Below the pieces are notes generated by a model. That model was given only the letters and a program-made list of their open reading frames with translations, was not told the DNA's origin and searched no databases. From Nitrospira sp. (GTDB lineage: Bacteria; Nitrospirota; Thermodesulfovibrionia; Thermodesulfovibrionales; SM23-35), in contig VGWY01000048.1 of the NCBI GenBank assembly GCA_016873575.1, forward strand, positions 1 through 13,611: a DNA stretch of 13,611 nt. The letters are read 5' to 3'. A program made the position numbers and the translations under genes. Shown here piece by piece: positions 1 to 7,230 of the stretch. How positions within the stretch are numbered: the first letter of the stretch is position 1; each line of letters begins with the position of its first letter.

Positions 1-2
1 AA

Positions 3-95
3 GACATCGACAGCTTTTATAAAGAAATAGAAAAGACAATGTTAGATAATTTCCAATGCGGAAAACCGCATCGAGCGGATTATGCTGAGGTATAG
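3..95 (+). CDS. C-terminal end of an unidentified protein (partial)
   Basis: An open frame enters from the left edge and gives 30 codons before a TAG stop at 93-95. The visible tail includes FYKEIEKTMLDNFQCGKPHR. I do not recognise the family. The stop lies 33 bases before the OLD-family nuclease start on the same strand, so it may be the preceding gene of the same operon. The start of the gene is outside the window. Confidence 0.5.
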   Translation, partial: DIDSFYKEIEKTMLDNFQCGKPHRADYAEV

Positions 96-128
96 GAGAG
101 GAAGAAGAACCTTTAATGAGGTAATGTA

Positions 129-2000
129 ATGATCATCGAGTCAATTCAAATCGAAAATTATCGATGTATTAAAAAGGCACAACTTAGCTGTGATGAACTG
201 ACGGTCATTATTGGGCGTAATGGTAGTGGCAAGTCTTCATTTCTTAAAGCAATCGATATATTTTACGATGTCAGCTCCACTATTACTGTAGAAGATTTTT
301 TTAACAAAGATACGAACAAAGAAATATTGGTGAGAGTTACTTATGCACAATTGAAAGAGGATGAAGTTAAGGAATTTCAGACATATATAAGAGAGAATAA
401 ATTGATCGTTACTAAGAAGATCAGTGCGAATGATGGCAATTTTATTCAAAAATATTATGCATCAGCAATGCAGATCCCTGAATTTGCAGCGATTAGAACG
501 CTCGGCAAAAGGGAGCAGATATCAAAATTTAAAGAATTAATTGCATCAGGCCAGTTTTCAGAATTGTCAGGCAATGTTAAAAGTGCAAATGATGTCGAAG
601 AATTGATGATGGCTTATGAAAGCAGTCATCCTGAATTAAAACAACCAATAGAAAGGGAAGAGCAATTCTTTGGCCCCAAAAACATCGGAGGAGGGAAACT
701 CGATAAATATACAAAATTTGTACTTGTACCTGCAGTTCGAGAAGTTGAGGATGAGATATCTGATAAAAAAGGCACAAGCCTTTATCAGTTGTTGGATCTT
801 ATTGTATATAGACACGTTAATGCCAGAGAAGACATATTGGCATTTAAAGCAAAATTTGAATCAGAACTTAGAAACCTTTATAATTCTGAAAATTTAAAAG
901 AGCTTCCTAACCTCAGTGAATCTATTACTGAAACTCTTTGCAAGTTCTCTCCCGGAGCAAAATTAAACCTTAATTGGGAAGAGATAAAACCTCCTGACTT
1001 GCCTTTACCTAAAGCCACCGCAACGCTTATAGATGATGATTTTGAAGGAGATATCAGCAGAAAGGGGCATGGGTTACAAAGAGCATTGATTATTACATTG
1101 CTTCAGCAACTTGCAGTGACAGTGCCTCGTGAGGTTACAAATAAATCTGAACAACCTAATGCAGTCAAAACAGAAAATTATGAAATAATAGAACCCGATT
1201 TGATACTTGCAATTGAAGAGCCAGAACTATATTTGCACCCCTTACGATGCAGATACCTTTCAAAATTACTAGGTGATTTATCTATAAAAGACGATGTGAA
1301 TGGCAAAAATCAAATACTTTATGCCACTCACTCTCCATTCTTCATTGACCTGTATAAGTTTGATCAAATACGACTTATCAACAAACAAAAAACAACTGAT
1401 TCTGAATGTGCTAATAGTTTAGTTACACAGTTTTCCCTTGAGCAGTTAGCTAAAGAGCTTTCAAAAATATCTGATCTTGATGGGAAATTATTTACTAAGG
1501 ATACATTCCGTGCCCACGCATTGCCTTTGATGGATACCATTGCAAATGAGGGATTCTTTGCTGACGCAGTTGTGGTTGTTGAGGGATTTGGAGATATGGG
1601 GGCGTTATGGGCAATACAAGATATTATGAAAAAGGATTGGTCATCATTGGGCATTGCTATAATACCAGCCAGAGGGAAAAACAATATTGATCGTCCTGTT
1701 GTAATTTTTAGAGGTTTTTCAATTTCAACCTATTTTATTTTTGATGCTGATTCCCATGATAAAGGGACAAAAGAAGAAGGAGAGACAATTAAAAGGAATC
1801 GGCGATATCTTAAATTGGCAGGAGCAAAGGAAGAAGACTTTCCGCCTACACAAGTGAATGAGACGTGGGCATGCTTTGAAGATGAAATAGAAAGTTATTT
1901 GATTTCAGAACTTGGTGAGGAATTCTTTAACTCTATCAGAGGAGAAATAGCAAAAGAACAGCAAAAGAACTTGGTTATGATAGGCCGTCAAATGTATTGA
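129..2000 (+). CDS. OLD-family ATP-dependent nuclease (AAA ATPase + TOPRIM), frameshifted near the C-terminus
   Basis: The protein has an N-terminal ABC/AAA-type ATPase domain: Walker A GRNGSGKSS at residues 29-37, Walker B and the EEPELYLHP motif around 358-369, and the switch histidine in YATHSPFF at H401. A TOPRIM domain follows, with E485 in VVVVEGFGD and D539/D541 in FDAD. This order is that of OLD (overcoming lysogenization defect) nucleases, which cut DNA under nucleotide control and include GajA of Gabija. The ATG has a GAGGT ribosome site at 118-122. The frame stops at 2000 after an unconvincing tail, while another frame continues with a normal-looking C-terminus to 2110, so the gene appears to carry a one-base loss near 1963-1966. 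No UvrD-like helicase (GajB) follows, so it is not a canonical Gabija pair. Family assignment is firm; target and partner are unknown. Confidence 0.9.
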   Translation: MIIESIQIENYRCIKKAQLSCDELTVIIGRNGSGKSSFLKAIDIFYDVSSTITVEDFFNKDTNKEILVRVTYAQLKEDEVKEFQTYIRENKLIVTKKISANDGNFIQKYYASAMQIPEFAAIRTLGKREQISKFKELIASGQFSELSGNVKSANDVEELMMAYESSHPELKQPIEREEQFFGPKNIGGGKLDKYTKFVLVPAVREVEDEISDKKGTSLYQLLDLIVYRHVNAREDILAFKAKFESELRNLYNSENLKELPNLSESITETLCKFSPGAKLNLNWEEIKPPDLPLPKATATLIDDDFEGDISRKGHGLQRALIITLLQQLAVTVPREVTNKSEQPNAVKTENYEIIEPDLILAIEEPELYLHPLRCRYLSKLLGDLSIKDDVNGKNQILYATHSPFFIDLYKFDQIRLINKQKTTDSECANSLVTQFSLEQLAKELSKISDLDGKLFTKDTFRAHALPLMDTIANEGFFADAVVVVEGFGDMGALWAIQDIMKKDWSSLGIAIIPARGKNNIDRPVVIFRGFSISTYFIFDADSHDKGTKEEGETIKRNRRYLKLAGAKEEDFPPTQVNETWACFEDEIESYLISELGEEFFNSIRGEIAKEQQKNLVMIGRQMY

Positions 2001-2110
2001 AAAATCTTGACGGCTCTGAGAGATTCATTCAAAAAGTCTATACTCAAGGAAAAAGATTGTCTCAATTAGAGAAAATAGTTGAACAAATAACTAAGCTGCC
2101 GAGGAGGTAA
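1967..2110 (+). pseudogene. Out-of-frame C-terminus of the OLD-family nuclease
   Basis: Reading from GAA at 1967 gives 47 codons beginning ELGYDRPSNVLKNLDGSERF and ending ...ITKLPRR with TAA at 2108-2110. There is no stop and no start, and it continues smoothly from the upstream protein if one A is added to the AAAA run at 1963-1966. Its stop is followed at once by the KTSC gene, whose ribosome site GAGGAGGT (2101-2108) lies inside its last codons. That is the arrangement expected of intact coupled genes. Causes could be a true mutation, an assembly or sequencing error in a homopolymer, or a -1 programmed shift. The intact protein would be about 660 residues. Confidence 0.75.
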
Positions 2111-2113
2111 GCC

Positions 2114-2329
2114 ATGAATAGAACTCCTGTATCCTCATCGAATCTTACTTCAGTGGGCTATGACCCAGAAAAAATGATTTTAGAAATTGAGTTTAAAAGT
2201 GGACGTATTTACCAATACTTTAATGTGCCTGAATCTGAATACAATGGATTAATGAATGCTGAATCTCATGGTAAGTATTTCAATGCTAATATAAAAAAGG
2301 GAGGTTATTCTTATACCCAAGTTAGATAA
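2114..2329 (+). CDS. KTSC-domain protein
   Basis: This 71-residue protein is almost entirely a KTSC domain (named from the C-terminus of some lysyl-tRNA synthetases). It shows SSNLTSVGYD, the central YXY motif in GRIYQYFNVP, and HGKYFNANIKKGGYSY at the end. The domain also occurs alone in bacteria; its function is not established, and RNA binding has been suggested. A strong ribosome site (GAGGAGGT, 2101-2108) precedes the ATG. It ends one base before the GIY-YIG gene, so the two are probably translationally coupled. Its place between two nuclease-type genes suggests it belongs to the same system, perhaps as an adaptor; that role is inference. Confidence 0.85.
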   Translation: MNRTPVSSSNLTSVGYDPEKMILEIEFKSGRIYQYFNVPESEYNGLMNAESHGKYFNANIKKGGYSYTQVR

Positions 2330-2330
2330 A

Positions 2331-2798
2331 ATGCAAATATTTAAAATCAACTTTGACAAGCATCATGATTTTGAATTAAGGAATATTAAGCCTTTAATAG
2401 GCATATGCGGGCTTTATTTTATTTTCTTGAAGGAGACTGAAATACCGTATCCCTTTGGAAAGTCGAGGCTGATATATATCGGCATGAGCGAGAAAAAGAC
2501 CAATAGTATTGGTAAAAGGCTTTCAGGGCATTATGATGGTACATCGGGCAATGAAGGACTACTCAATTATAGAAAAATGGAAGGTTTGTATTTCACATAT
2601 TTTAACTTTGAAATGTTAAAGCGTATATGGAGTTACAGGATAGAAGATTTAGAAAGCTATTTTATCCTTGATTTCTTGGATAAATACGGTATCTATCCTA
2701 TTTGTAATAATAAGAGCGGCTTTGAGATAAAGAAATATGATATACCGATAACCCTTGAAATAGACTGGAAGTATTTTGAAAAGGAAAAAGACAAATGA
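2331..2798 (+). CDS. GIY-YIG superfamily nuclease-like protein
   Basis: The 155-residue protein has the GIY-YIG core: GLY at 27-29, YIG at 49-51, conserved arginine R63 in IGKRLSGHY, the expected metal-binding glutamate E108 in EDLESYFI, and an asparagine in PICNN (N126). All catalytic positions of the fold appear to be present. GIY-YIG enzymes are Mg-dependent DNA nucleases found in homing endonucleases, UvrC and restriction enzymes. There is no separate ribosome site; the ATG is one base after the KTSC stop, which suggests reinitiation. It overlaps the next gene by ATGA (2795-2798). In context it is the likely effector nuclease of the downstream ABC ATPase. Substrate unknown. Confidence 0.8.
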   Translation: MQIFKINFDKHHDFELRNIKPLIGICGLYFIFLKETEIPYPFGKSRLIYIGMSEKKTNSIGKRLSGHYDGTSGNEGLLNYRKMEGLYFTYFNFEMLKRIWSYRIEDLESYFILDFLDKYGIYPICNNKSGFEIKKYDIPITLEIDWKYFEKEKDK

Positions 2799-2986
2799 CT
2801 GACGCAATTAAGAGCGGTCATGAAATATTAGATGACTTTTTCTACAAAATAGATGAGATAGAAGGAGTCGAGGGAGAAGTAGCCCTCTTACTGAAAAGTC
2901 TATATCAACAAGGTAAATTAACCCACACAAACCTTTCTAATGAACTTTTGAAAATCAGAGAAGTAAAACTACGTGGTAAAGATTAA
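2795..2986 (+). CDS. Small protein between GIY-YIG nuclease and ABC ATPase
   Basis: A 63-residue, mostly charged and probably helical protein; I recognise no domain. It starts in the ATGA overlap with the GIY-YIG gene, with an AAAAGGA-like ribosome site upstream, and its end overlaps the ATPase start by 14 bases. This tight coupling on both sides suggests the three products are made in fixed proportion. A small protein before an SMC-type ATPase is the layout of the middle component in ABC-three-component/Lamassu cassettes, though this one is shorter than the middle components I know of. Function is not assigned from sequence. Confidence 0.7.
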   Translation: MTDAIKSGHEILDDFFYKIDEIEGVEGEVALLLKSLYQQGKLTHTNLSNELLKIREVKLRGKD

Positions 2987-5402
2987 GGGCATAGAATTAA
3001 CAGGATTTAGGGGTGTAAAAAAGACCCTGAAGGTTACGCTTGACTCTTCGACGTCCTTACTGTTGTATGGTGATAATGGGACAGGGAAAAGTTCTATCTC
3101 GGATGCCTTCGAATGGTTTTACAAAGATAAAGTTGAGCATCTTTCAGGGGAGGAAATAGGAAGAAAAGGCATAGATGCTTTAAGGAACATATTCTTGGAG
3201 AATGGTAAAGATGCTGCCGTAGAACTCAAGTTTTCAGATTCAAGATATGATTCAAAAAAGAAGCTATATTACAAGAAATCCAAACTAACATCTGAACATT
3301 CTAACTTATCAGAGGAATTCAATAATTATCTTGCCGACTCCCTTAATGAAAACTTACTTCTGAGATATAAAGATTTGCTTAGATTCATTGTTTTCACTAA
3401 GGGCGAAAGGCTCAAAGAAATATCTTACATCATTGGTTTTTCTGAAGTTACTAAGATGAAAGAGGTGCTAAAGAAAGCCTCAAATGAGCTGAGAACTCAG
3501 AATAAAAACAAGAATTATGATAGCCTCATTAGTACTAAACAGTCTCTTATTATTGAACAAATAGGACAGAACATTATTGATGATGTCCAATATTTTGATG
3601 CAATCAAAAAGCTGGTTGCCCCACTCAAACTTCCAGTAGAAGTGAAAGATAATCAAAGCATTGAAACCATTCTTGAATTTATTAGGAAGCCGGAGGACAC
3701 TGGGGCAATTATTGCTCAAGCATCTTATGAGAAAGTCATAGAGGGACTCAAGCAATTTAGAATCTTCTTGCAAAGTATTCTTCCCTCATACGAAAACTAT
3801 TATAAGAAATTTCAAGATATCGCAAAAGACACAGAGAAGTTTAAAGCAATAAGTTTAGGGGGATTATTGTCTGAGGGACTCTCAATCCTTGAAAGGCGGG
3901 TTTTTGAAGACGATAAATGCCCATTATGCTTGCAGGATAAAAATAGGGACAATCTGATCGATGAGCTTAGAAAGAGGATTGAAGAATTATCATCCTTTAA
4001 GAAAGAAAAAGAAGGGTTAGAGGAAGATCACAGAAGCACGCAAAAAATCATTCAGAATGCCTTATCAGAACTAGATACAGTGCTAAAGGAAAAGTGCTTG
4101 TCCTTAGAGGAGAATAATACAATAAAAGGAGAAATCAGTAGCGTTAGGGCATCTGTTTTTGAAGCCTTAGATAGATTTAAAAAATACTCTGTGACGACAT
4201 CCAAAGACATTTTAACCCCCGATGAATTTCTCCAGATTGATGATTCAAAGGTTCAGTCATGGGAGTCTACTCTTTCAGATAAGATGAAAAAAATCGCTGC
4301 TGAAAGAGCAACTGATCCAAGATTTACCATAACAAGCAAATTGTCATTGGTCAGGCAAGCACATAAAGAGATTAAATCTCTTAAAGAAGAGGCGGATATT
4401 TTATCTGATCAGTATAGATCAATAGAGATTATCTATCGTGAATTCGTCAAGAAACAAAAAGAAGGTCTCATATCATTCTTGACAGGAATATCCCGTGATA
4501 TCAATGACCTATATTTATTCATGAATCCATCTGAGAATATTGAAGAGATAGAACTCATCCCGTTAGGAGAAGATGAAGAATTCGTTGGTATTACTATTCA
4601 GTTCAAGTTTCATGGGGAGGTCGTTTCTCCTCCTGACAAATATTTGAGCGAATCTCATTTGAATTGTTTGGGGATATGCCTCTTTTTGGCTTCCGTAAAA
4701 GCATTCAATAAAATAAATAAATTCTTTATTCTTGATGATGTGATATCCAGTTTCGATACAAATCATCGTGCACGATTCGCAAGGCTCTTGGTAGATAAGT
4801 TCAGTGATTATCAGATAATTCTTTTTACTCATGAAAAAGATTGGTTTGAAATAGTCTCTAATATGGTTAGAGGAAAGAATTGGTTGATAAAGAAAATGTA
4901 TTGGGATCATGAAAACGGAGTAACAATTGAGCCGCCGCCATTTACTCTAAAAGAAGAAATCGAAAACAAACTCAAGAAGGCAGATACCACAGGTTTGGGA
5001 AATTCTATTCGAATATATCTTGAGCACCTATTAAAAGAGATTTGCCATGATCTGAAAGTGAAAGTTGAATTTCGGTTCAATGGACATAATGAAAATAGAA
5101 TGTCGCATGAATTTCTTTCTGAACTGAAAAGCAAACTTAAAGACAGGAAATGTGAATTGAAGGATCAAGCAGTCTTTGATAGGCTCAGTTCTTCAATGTT
5201 CCTTGGTAACCGAACCTCGCACGACAGTTCTTTTGAGGAAAGCATAGATGACCTGAAAATGTTTTATAGCGATGTTCAAGAACTTGAAAAGCTTTTCAGA
5301 TGCTCTCAATGCGGTAACCTTGTTTCAAAGAAACATTATGACAATATAGATAATAAAGTGAAATGTTCATGTGGTGTGCTGCAATACAATTGGAAGAAAT
5401 AG
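2973..5402 (+). CDS. Rad50/RecF-like ABC ATPase with zinc hook and C-terminal zinc ribbon
   Basis: The 809-residue protein opens directly with the ATPase strand and Walker A GDNGTGKSS (33-41), which supports the GTG start. A long helical, coiled-coil-like middle is interrupted by a CPLC zinc hook at 316-319 as in Rad50. The signature-like LSESH is at 558-562, Walker B FFILDD at 584-589 followed by the D-loop SSFD, and the switch histidine is H620 (FTHEKDW). Residues ~650-770 form an extra helical domain with LGNRTSHDSSF (R747, H750). A terminal zinc ribbon has C777, C780, C798 and C800. Such ATPases sense or hold DNA ends and control a partner nuclease. It is the last gene of the operon. RloC also has a zinc hook, but I see no clear anticodon-nuclease motif here. 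Confidence 0.85.
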   Translation: MVKIKGIELTGFRGVKKTLKVTLDSSTSLLLYGDNGTGKSSISDAFEWFYKDKVEHLSGEEIGRKGIDALRNIFLENGKDAAVELKFSDSRYDSKKKLYYKKSKLTSEHSNLSEEFNNYLADSLNENLLLRYKDLLRFIVFTKGERLKEISYIIGFSEVTKMKEVLKKASNELRTQNKNKNYDSLISTKQSLIIEQIGQNIIDDVQYFDAIKKLVAPLKLPVEVKDNQSIETILEFIRKPEDTGAIIAQASYEKVIEGLKQFRIFLQSILPSYENYYKKFQDIAKDTEKFKAISLGGLLSEGLSILERRVFEDDKCPLCLQDKNRDNLIDELRKRIEELSSFKKEKEGLEEDHRSTQKIIQNALSELDTVLKEKCLSLEENNTIKGEISSVRASVFEALDRFKKYSVTTSKDILTPDEFLQIDDSKVQSWESTLSDKMKKIAAERATDPRFTITSKLSLVRQAHKEIKSLKEEADILSDQYRSIEIIYREFVKKQKEGLISFLTGISRDINDLYLFMNPSENIEEIELIPLGEDEEFVGITIQFKFHGEVVSPPDKYLSESHLNCLGICLFLASVKAFNKINKFFILDDVISSFDTNHRARFARLLVDKFSDYQIILFTHEKDWFEIVSNMVRGKNWLIKKMYWDHENGVTIEPPPFTLKEEIENKLKKADTTGLGNSIRIYLEHLLKEICHDLKVKVEFRFNGHNENRMSHEFLSELKSKLKDRKCELKDQAVFDRLSSSMFLGNRTSHDSSFEESIDDLKMFYSDVQELEKLFRCSQCGNLVSKKHYDNIDNKVKCSCGVLQYNWKK

Positions 5403-5417
5403 CGGGATAAGAAGTTT

Positions 5418-5471
5418 ATGTCATTAGCCGTCGATAACCCGATCCTGAAATCTCGGTTTGGCTATCGGTAA
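5418..5471 (+). pseudogene. Remnant copy A of a restriction-helicase 5' end (MSLAVDNPIL)
   Basis: The reading MSLAVDNPILKSRFGYR ends at a stop after 17 codons. The first ten codons match three later copies (6399, 7634, 8361). The start resembles that of helicase-type (type III-like) restriction enzymes. This copy and the one at 8361 share the divergent KSR.. tail and about 15 further bases, including GGTAAGATA. It lies 15 bases after the ABC ATPase stop and upstream of the first MNT/HEPN pair. Confidence 0.6.
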
Positions 5472-5541
5472 GATAGGAAGAAAGAATTTGAAGGGCAAGA
5501 GAACGAGGGCAAAGAGGCTTTTGAGAAGAGAGAAAGGAAAT

Positions 5542-5670
5542 ATGGCTTTAAAATCAGTTGAATCCCAGAATGTGGAATTTAAATTCAACTTATTATGCCG
5601 CAATAAAGATGCAAATGAAAAATGGAGCCGGCAGACGGTAAAATATTTATATGCAAATAGTGGAGGATAA
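5542..5670 (+). pseudogene. Possible remnant of an AlbA_2 (Schlafen-like) gene start
   Basis: From ATG at 5542 (with GAAAGGA upstream) the reading begins MALKSVESQNVEFK, which is like the start of AlbA_2-domain ATP-binding proteins. After that the expected conserved sequence is lost and an unrelated 28-residue tail runs to TAA at 5668-5670. It could be a truncated gene fused to foreign sequence. The match is short, so the identification is tentative. Its end contains the ribosome site of the following MNT gene. Confidence 0.35.
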
Positions 5671-5675
5671 TAAAC

Positions 5676-5993
5676 ATGGATATTGAATCCTATTTAAAAA
5701 ATATAGTCGATAAAATTATAAATAACTTCAATCCGGATAAAATAATTCTCTTCGGCTCTTATGCTTACGGTCATCCGACTGTTGATAGCGATATGGACAT
5801 AATGATCGTCATGGACACAGACGAAAAGCCGCATAAAAGGGCGGTCTCTGTCAGGAAAGTATTGAAAGGCATAGGGATTCCCAAGGATATAATCGTCAAG
5901 ACTCCTGAAGAATTTGAAAGGTTCAAAGATATTGTCGGAACAATCGTTTACCCTGCCGCACACAAAGGGAGGATCATTTATGAAAGACGATAA
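5676..5993 (+). CDS. MNT-type nucleotidyltransferase (antitoxin of HEPN/MNT pair)
   Basis: This 105-residue minimal nucleotidyltransferase has FGSYAYG with GS at 27-28 and the catalytic pair D39/D41 in VDSDMDIMIV. In characterised MntA/HepT systems the MNT protein neutralises the HEPN toxin by adding AMP to it. TGGAGG at 5661-5666 is a good ribosome site. It overlaps the HEPN gene by 14 bases, typical for coupled toxin-antitoxin genes. All the motif residues needed for activity are visible. The pair may equally be regulatory. Confidence 0.88.
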   Translation: MDIESYLKNIVDKIINNFNPDKIILFGSYAYGHPTVDSDMDIMIVMDTDEKPHKRAVSVRKVLKGIGIPKDIIVKTPEEFERFKDIVGTIVYPAAHKGRIIYERR

Positions 5994-6384
5994 ACTGGAG
6001 GTTGTAAGGTCTTGGTTCAAGAAAGCAGAAAACGACCTTATTAATGCCGAAAACACAATCAAGATGGAAAACCCGCCTTGCGATACGATCTGTTTTCACG
6101 CCCAGCAATGCGCCGAGAAATACCTTAAGGGGTTTCTCACATTTCATAAAATAGACTTTCCAAAGACCCATTCACTTGAAGACCTTGTTGAATTGTGCAA
6201 ACAGATTGTTCCTGAAATAGAGTCAGAACTTGACAATGTTGAGATCCTGTCGAGTTATGGTGTTGAGGTCAGGTATCCGGATGAGATTTATTATGACATT
6301 CCCAAAGAGGATGCACAGGAAGCAATTGACTTGGCCAAAAAGGTGAAGACAGTCATCCTTAAATATCTTGAAGGAAAGATGTAA
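5980..6384 (+). CDS. HEPN-domain protein (putative toxin partner)
   Basis: The protein (134 residues from this ATG) is a single HEPN domain of the PF05168 type: an N-terminal WFKKAENDL helix, the hallmark CFHAQQCAEKYLKGFL, then KTHSLEDLVELC and VEVRYPDEIYYD. The start at 5980 is preferred over a frame extension to 5914 because GGGAGG precedes it (5968-5973) and it begins where the family begins. The R-X4-6-H RNase motif of HepT-type HEPN proteins is not present, so RNase activity cannot be assumed; the conserved RYP segment is the likely functional site. It forms a pair with the overlapping MNT gene. Confidence 0.88.
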   Translation: MKDDKLEVVRSWFKKAENDLINAENTIKMENPPCDTICFHAQQCAEKYLKGFLTFHKIDFPKTHSLEDLVELCKQIVPEIESELDNVEILSSYGVEVRYPDEIYYDIPKEDAQEAIDLAKKVKTVILKYLEGKM

Positions 6385-6398
6385 CGGTACGAACTGAT

Positions 6399-6530
6399 AT
6401 GTCCCTTGCAGTTGATAACCCAATCCTGAACAATCCCTTTTCGCCCCGGCGAATCATACGGGGCTGACGATGAATCGAAGGAGTACTGGATATATGACGA
6501 AAGACAGCCAAAAAGATCGAGCAGCAATTG
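6399..6530 (+). pseudogene. Remnant copy B of the MSLAVDNPIL gene 5' end
   Basis: MSLAVDNPILNNPF reads in frame from 6399 and stops at 6465-6467. The homologous sequence resumes in another frame at about 6472 as ESKEYWIYDERQPKR, matching copy C at 7634. The break is a ~30-base insert holding a GCCCCG/CGGGGC inverted repeat (6443-6448 with 6459-6464). It is therefore a decayed fragment with an insertion. It follows the HEPN gene by 14 bases and precedes the DUF1016 gene. Confidence 0.65.
6443..6464. repeat. Small inverted repeat inside remnant B
   Basis: GCCCCG and CGGGGC pair with a 10-base loop. The hairpin lies exactly where copy B departs from copy C, so it looks like a short insertion. 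There is no following T run, so it is not a typical intrinsic terminator. Confidence 0.45.
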
Positions 6531-6554
6531 AGAGACGGGATGAAGGCTTAGACC

Positions 6555-7222
6555 ATGAAAATAGGGTTTAACAAATACACATCTCTGATTAAGCGTCTTG
6601 CTGAAATAATTCATTCTTCAAGGGCAACTGCTGTTCGTCAGATCAACAAGGCTCAAGTGCTTGCATATTATGAGATCGGCAGAGAGATTGTGGAATTTGA
6701 GCAGAAAGGAAAGGCCAGGGCAGTGTATGGAGAAGAACTGATAAAGAGGCTTTCAATGGACATGACTAAAAAGTTTGGGAAGGGCTTTTCCGAAATGAAC
6801 CTCAGAAATATGCGGCGTTTCTATTTGGAGTTCCCAAGGCAGATTCAACAGACAGTGTCTGTTGAATCTGCAAAAAAGAACAAATTCGAGACAGTGTCTG
6901 GAAAATCATCAATTCCGCAGACAGTGTCTGCCAAATCTTTAAAATTCGAGACACTGTCTGTCGAATTTAACCCTGAGCTTTCATGGTCTCACTATTGCGA
7001 GTTGCTAAGTGTTGAAAATCCTCTTGCCCGTTCATTTTACGAAAAAGAAGCTGTAAATAATAACTGGTCTTTCAGGGAACTCAAACGGCAAATAAACTCA
7101 CAGCTTTTTGAAAGGTTGGCTCTGAGTAGAGACTCATCTCAAAATACAAGCTCGCACTTCCCACAGAAAAAGAGCTTGCAAGAAAAAACAGCGCACTACA
7201 TCTTTTAGAGGGAAAAGGATGA
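6555..7222 (+). pseudogene. DUF1016 (YhcG-like) nuclease gene, catalytic core deleted
   Basis: The open frame (6555-7208, 217 residues) has a full DUF1016/YhcG N-terminal domain: YYEIGREIVEFEQKG, GKGFSEMNLRNMRRFY, LSWSHYCELL, LARSFYEKEA and QLFERLALSRD. YhcG-family proteins normally run to ~340-370 residues and end with a PDDEXK nuclease domain. Here the sequence jumps from LALSRD straight to the family's C-terminal tail, seen in another frame at 7133-7222 as LISKYKLALPTEKELARK and ending at TGA 7220-7222. About 100 codons of the nuclease core are missing, with a frame change at the junction. The product could at most be the helical N-terminal domain. The linker holds palindromic repeats. Confidence 0.8.
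6839..6960. repeat. Four palindromic repeats in the DUF1016 linker
   Basis: AGACAGTGTCT or its complement AGACACTGTCT occurs four times, centred at 6855, 6894, 6924 and 6954. The first copy is part of a perfect 33-base palindrome (6839-6871): 16 bases, a central G, and the exact reverse complement. The others are shorter (11, 15 and imperfect). The copies encode QTVS, ETVS, QTVS and ETLS, in frame with the protein. Confidence 0.85.
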
Positions 7223-7230
7223 TTTATATC

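Noticed and set aside
129..2110. Gabija (GajA) system
   Set aside because: The OLD nuclease fits GajA in general, but no UvrD-like GajB gene follows; a KTSC gene does.
2973..5402. RloC anticodon nuclease
   Set aside because: The zinc hook fits, but no convincing anticodon-nuclease catalytic motif is visible in the C-terminal domain, and a separate nuclease gene is coupled to it.
5914..5979. Longer start for the HEPN protein
   Set aside because: The extension lies wholly within the MNT gene and the 5980 ATG has a good ribosome site and family-like N-terminus.
6839..6960. CRISPR-like repeats
   Set aside because: Repeats are only ~11-15 bases, lie in frame in a coding region, have uneven spacing and no cas genes nearby.
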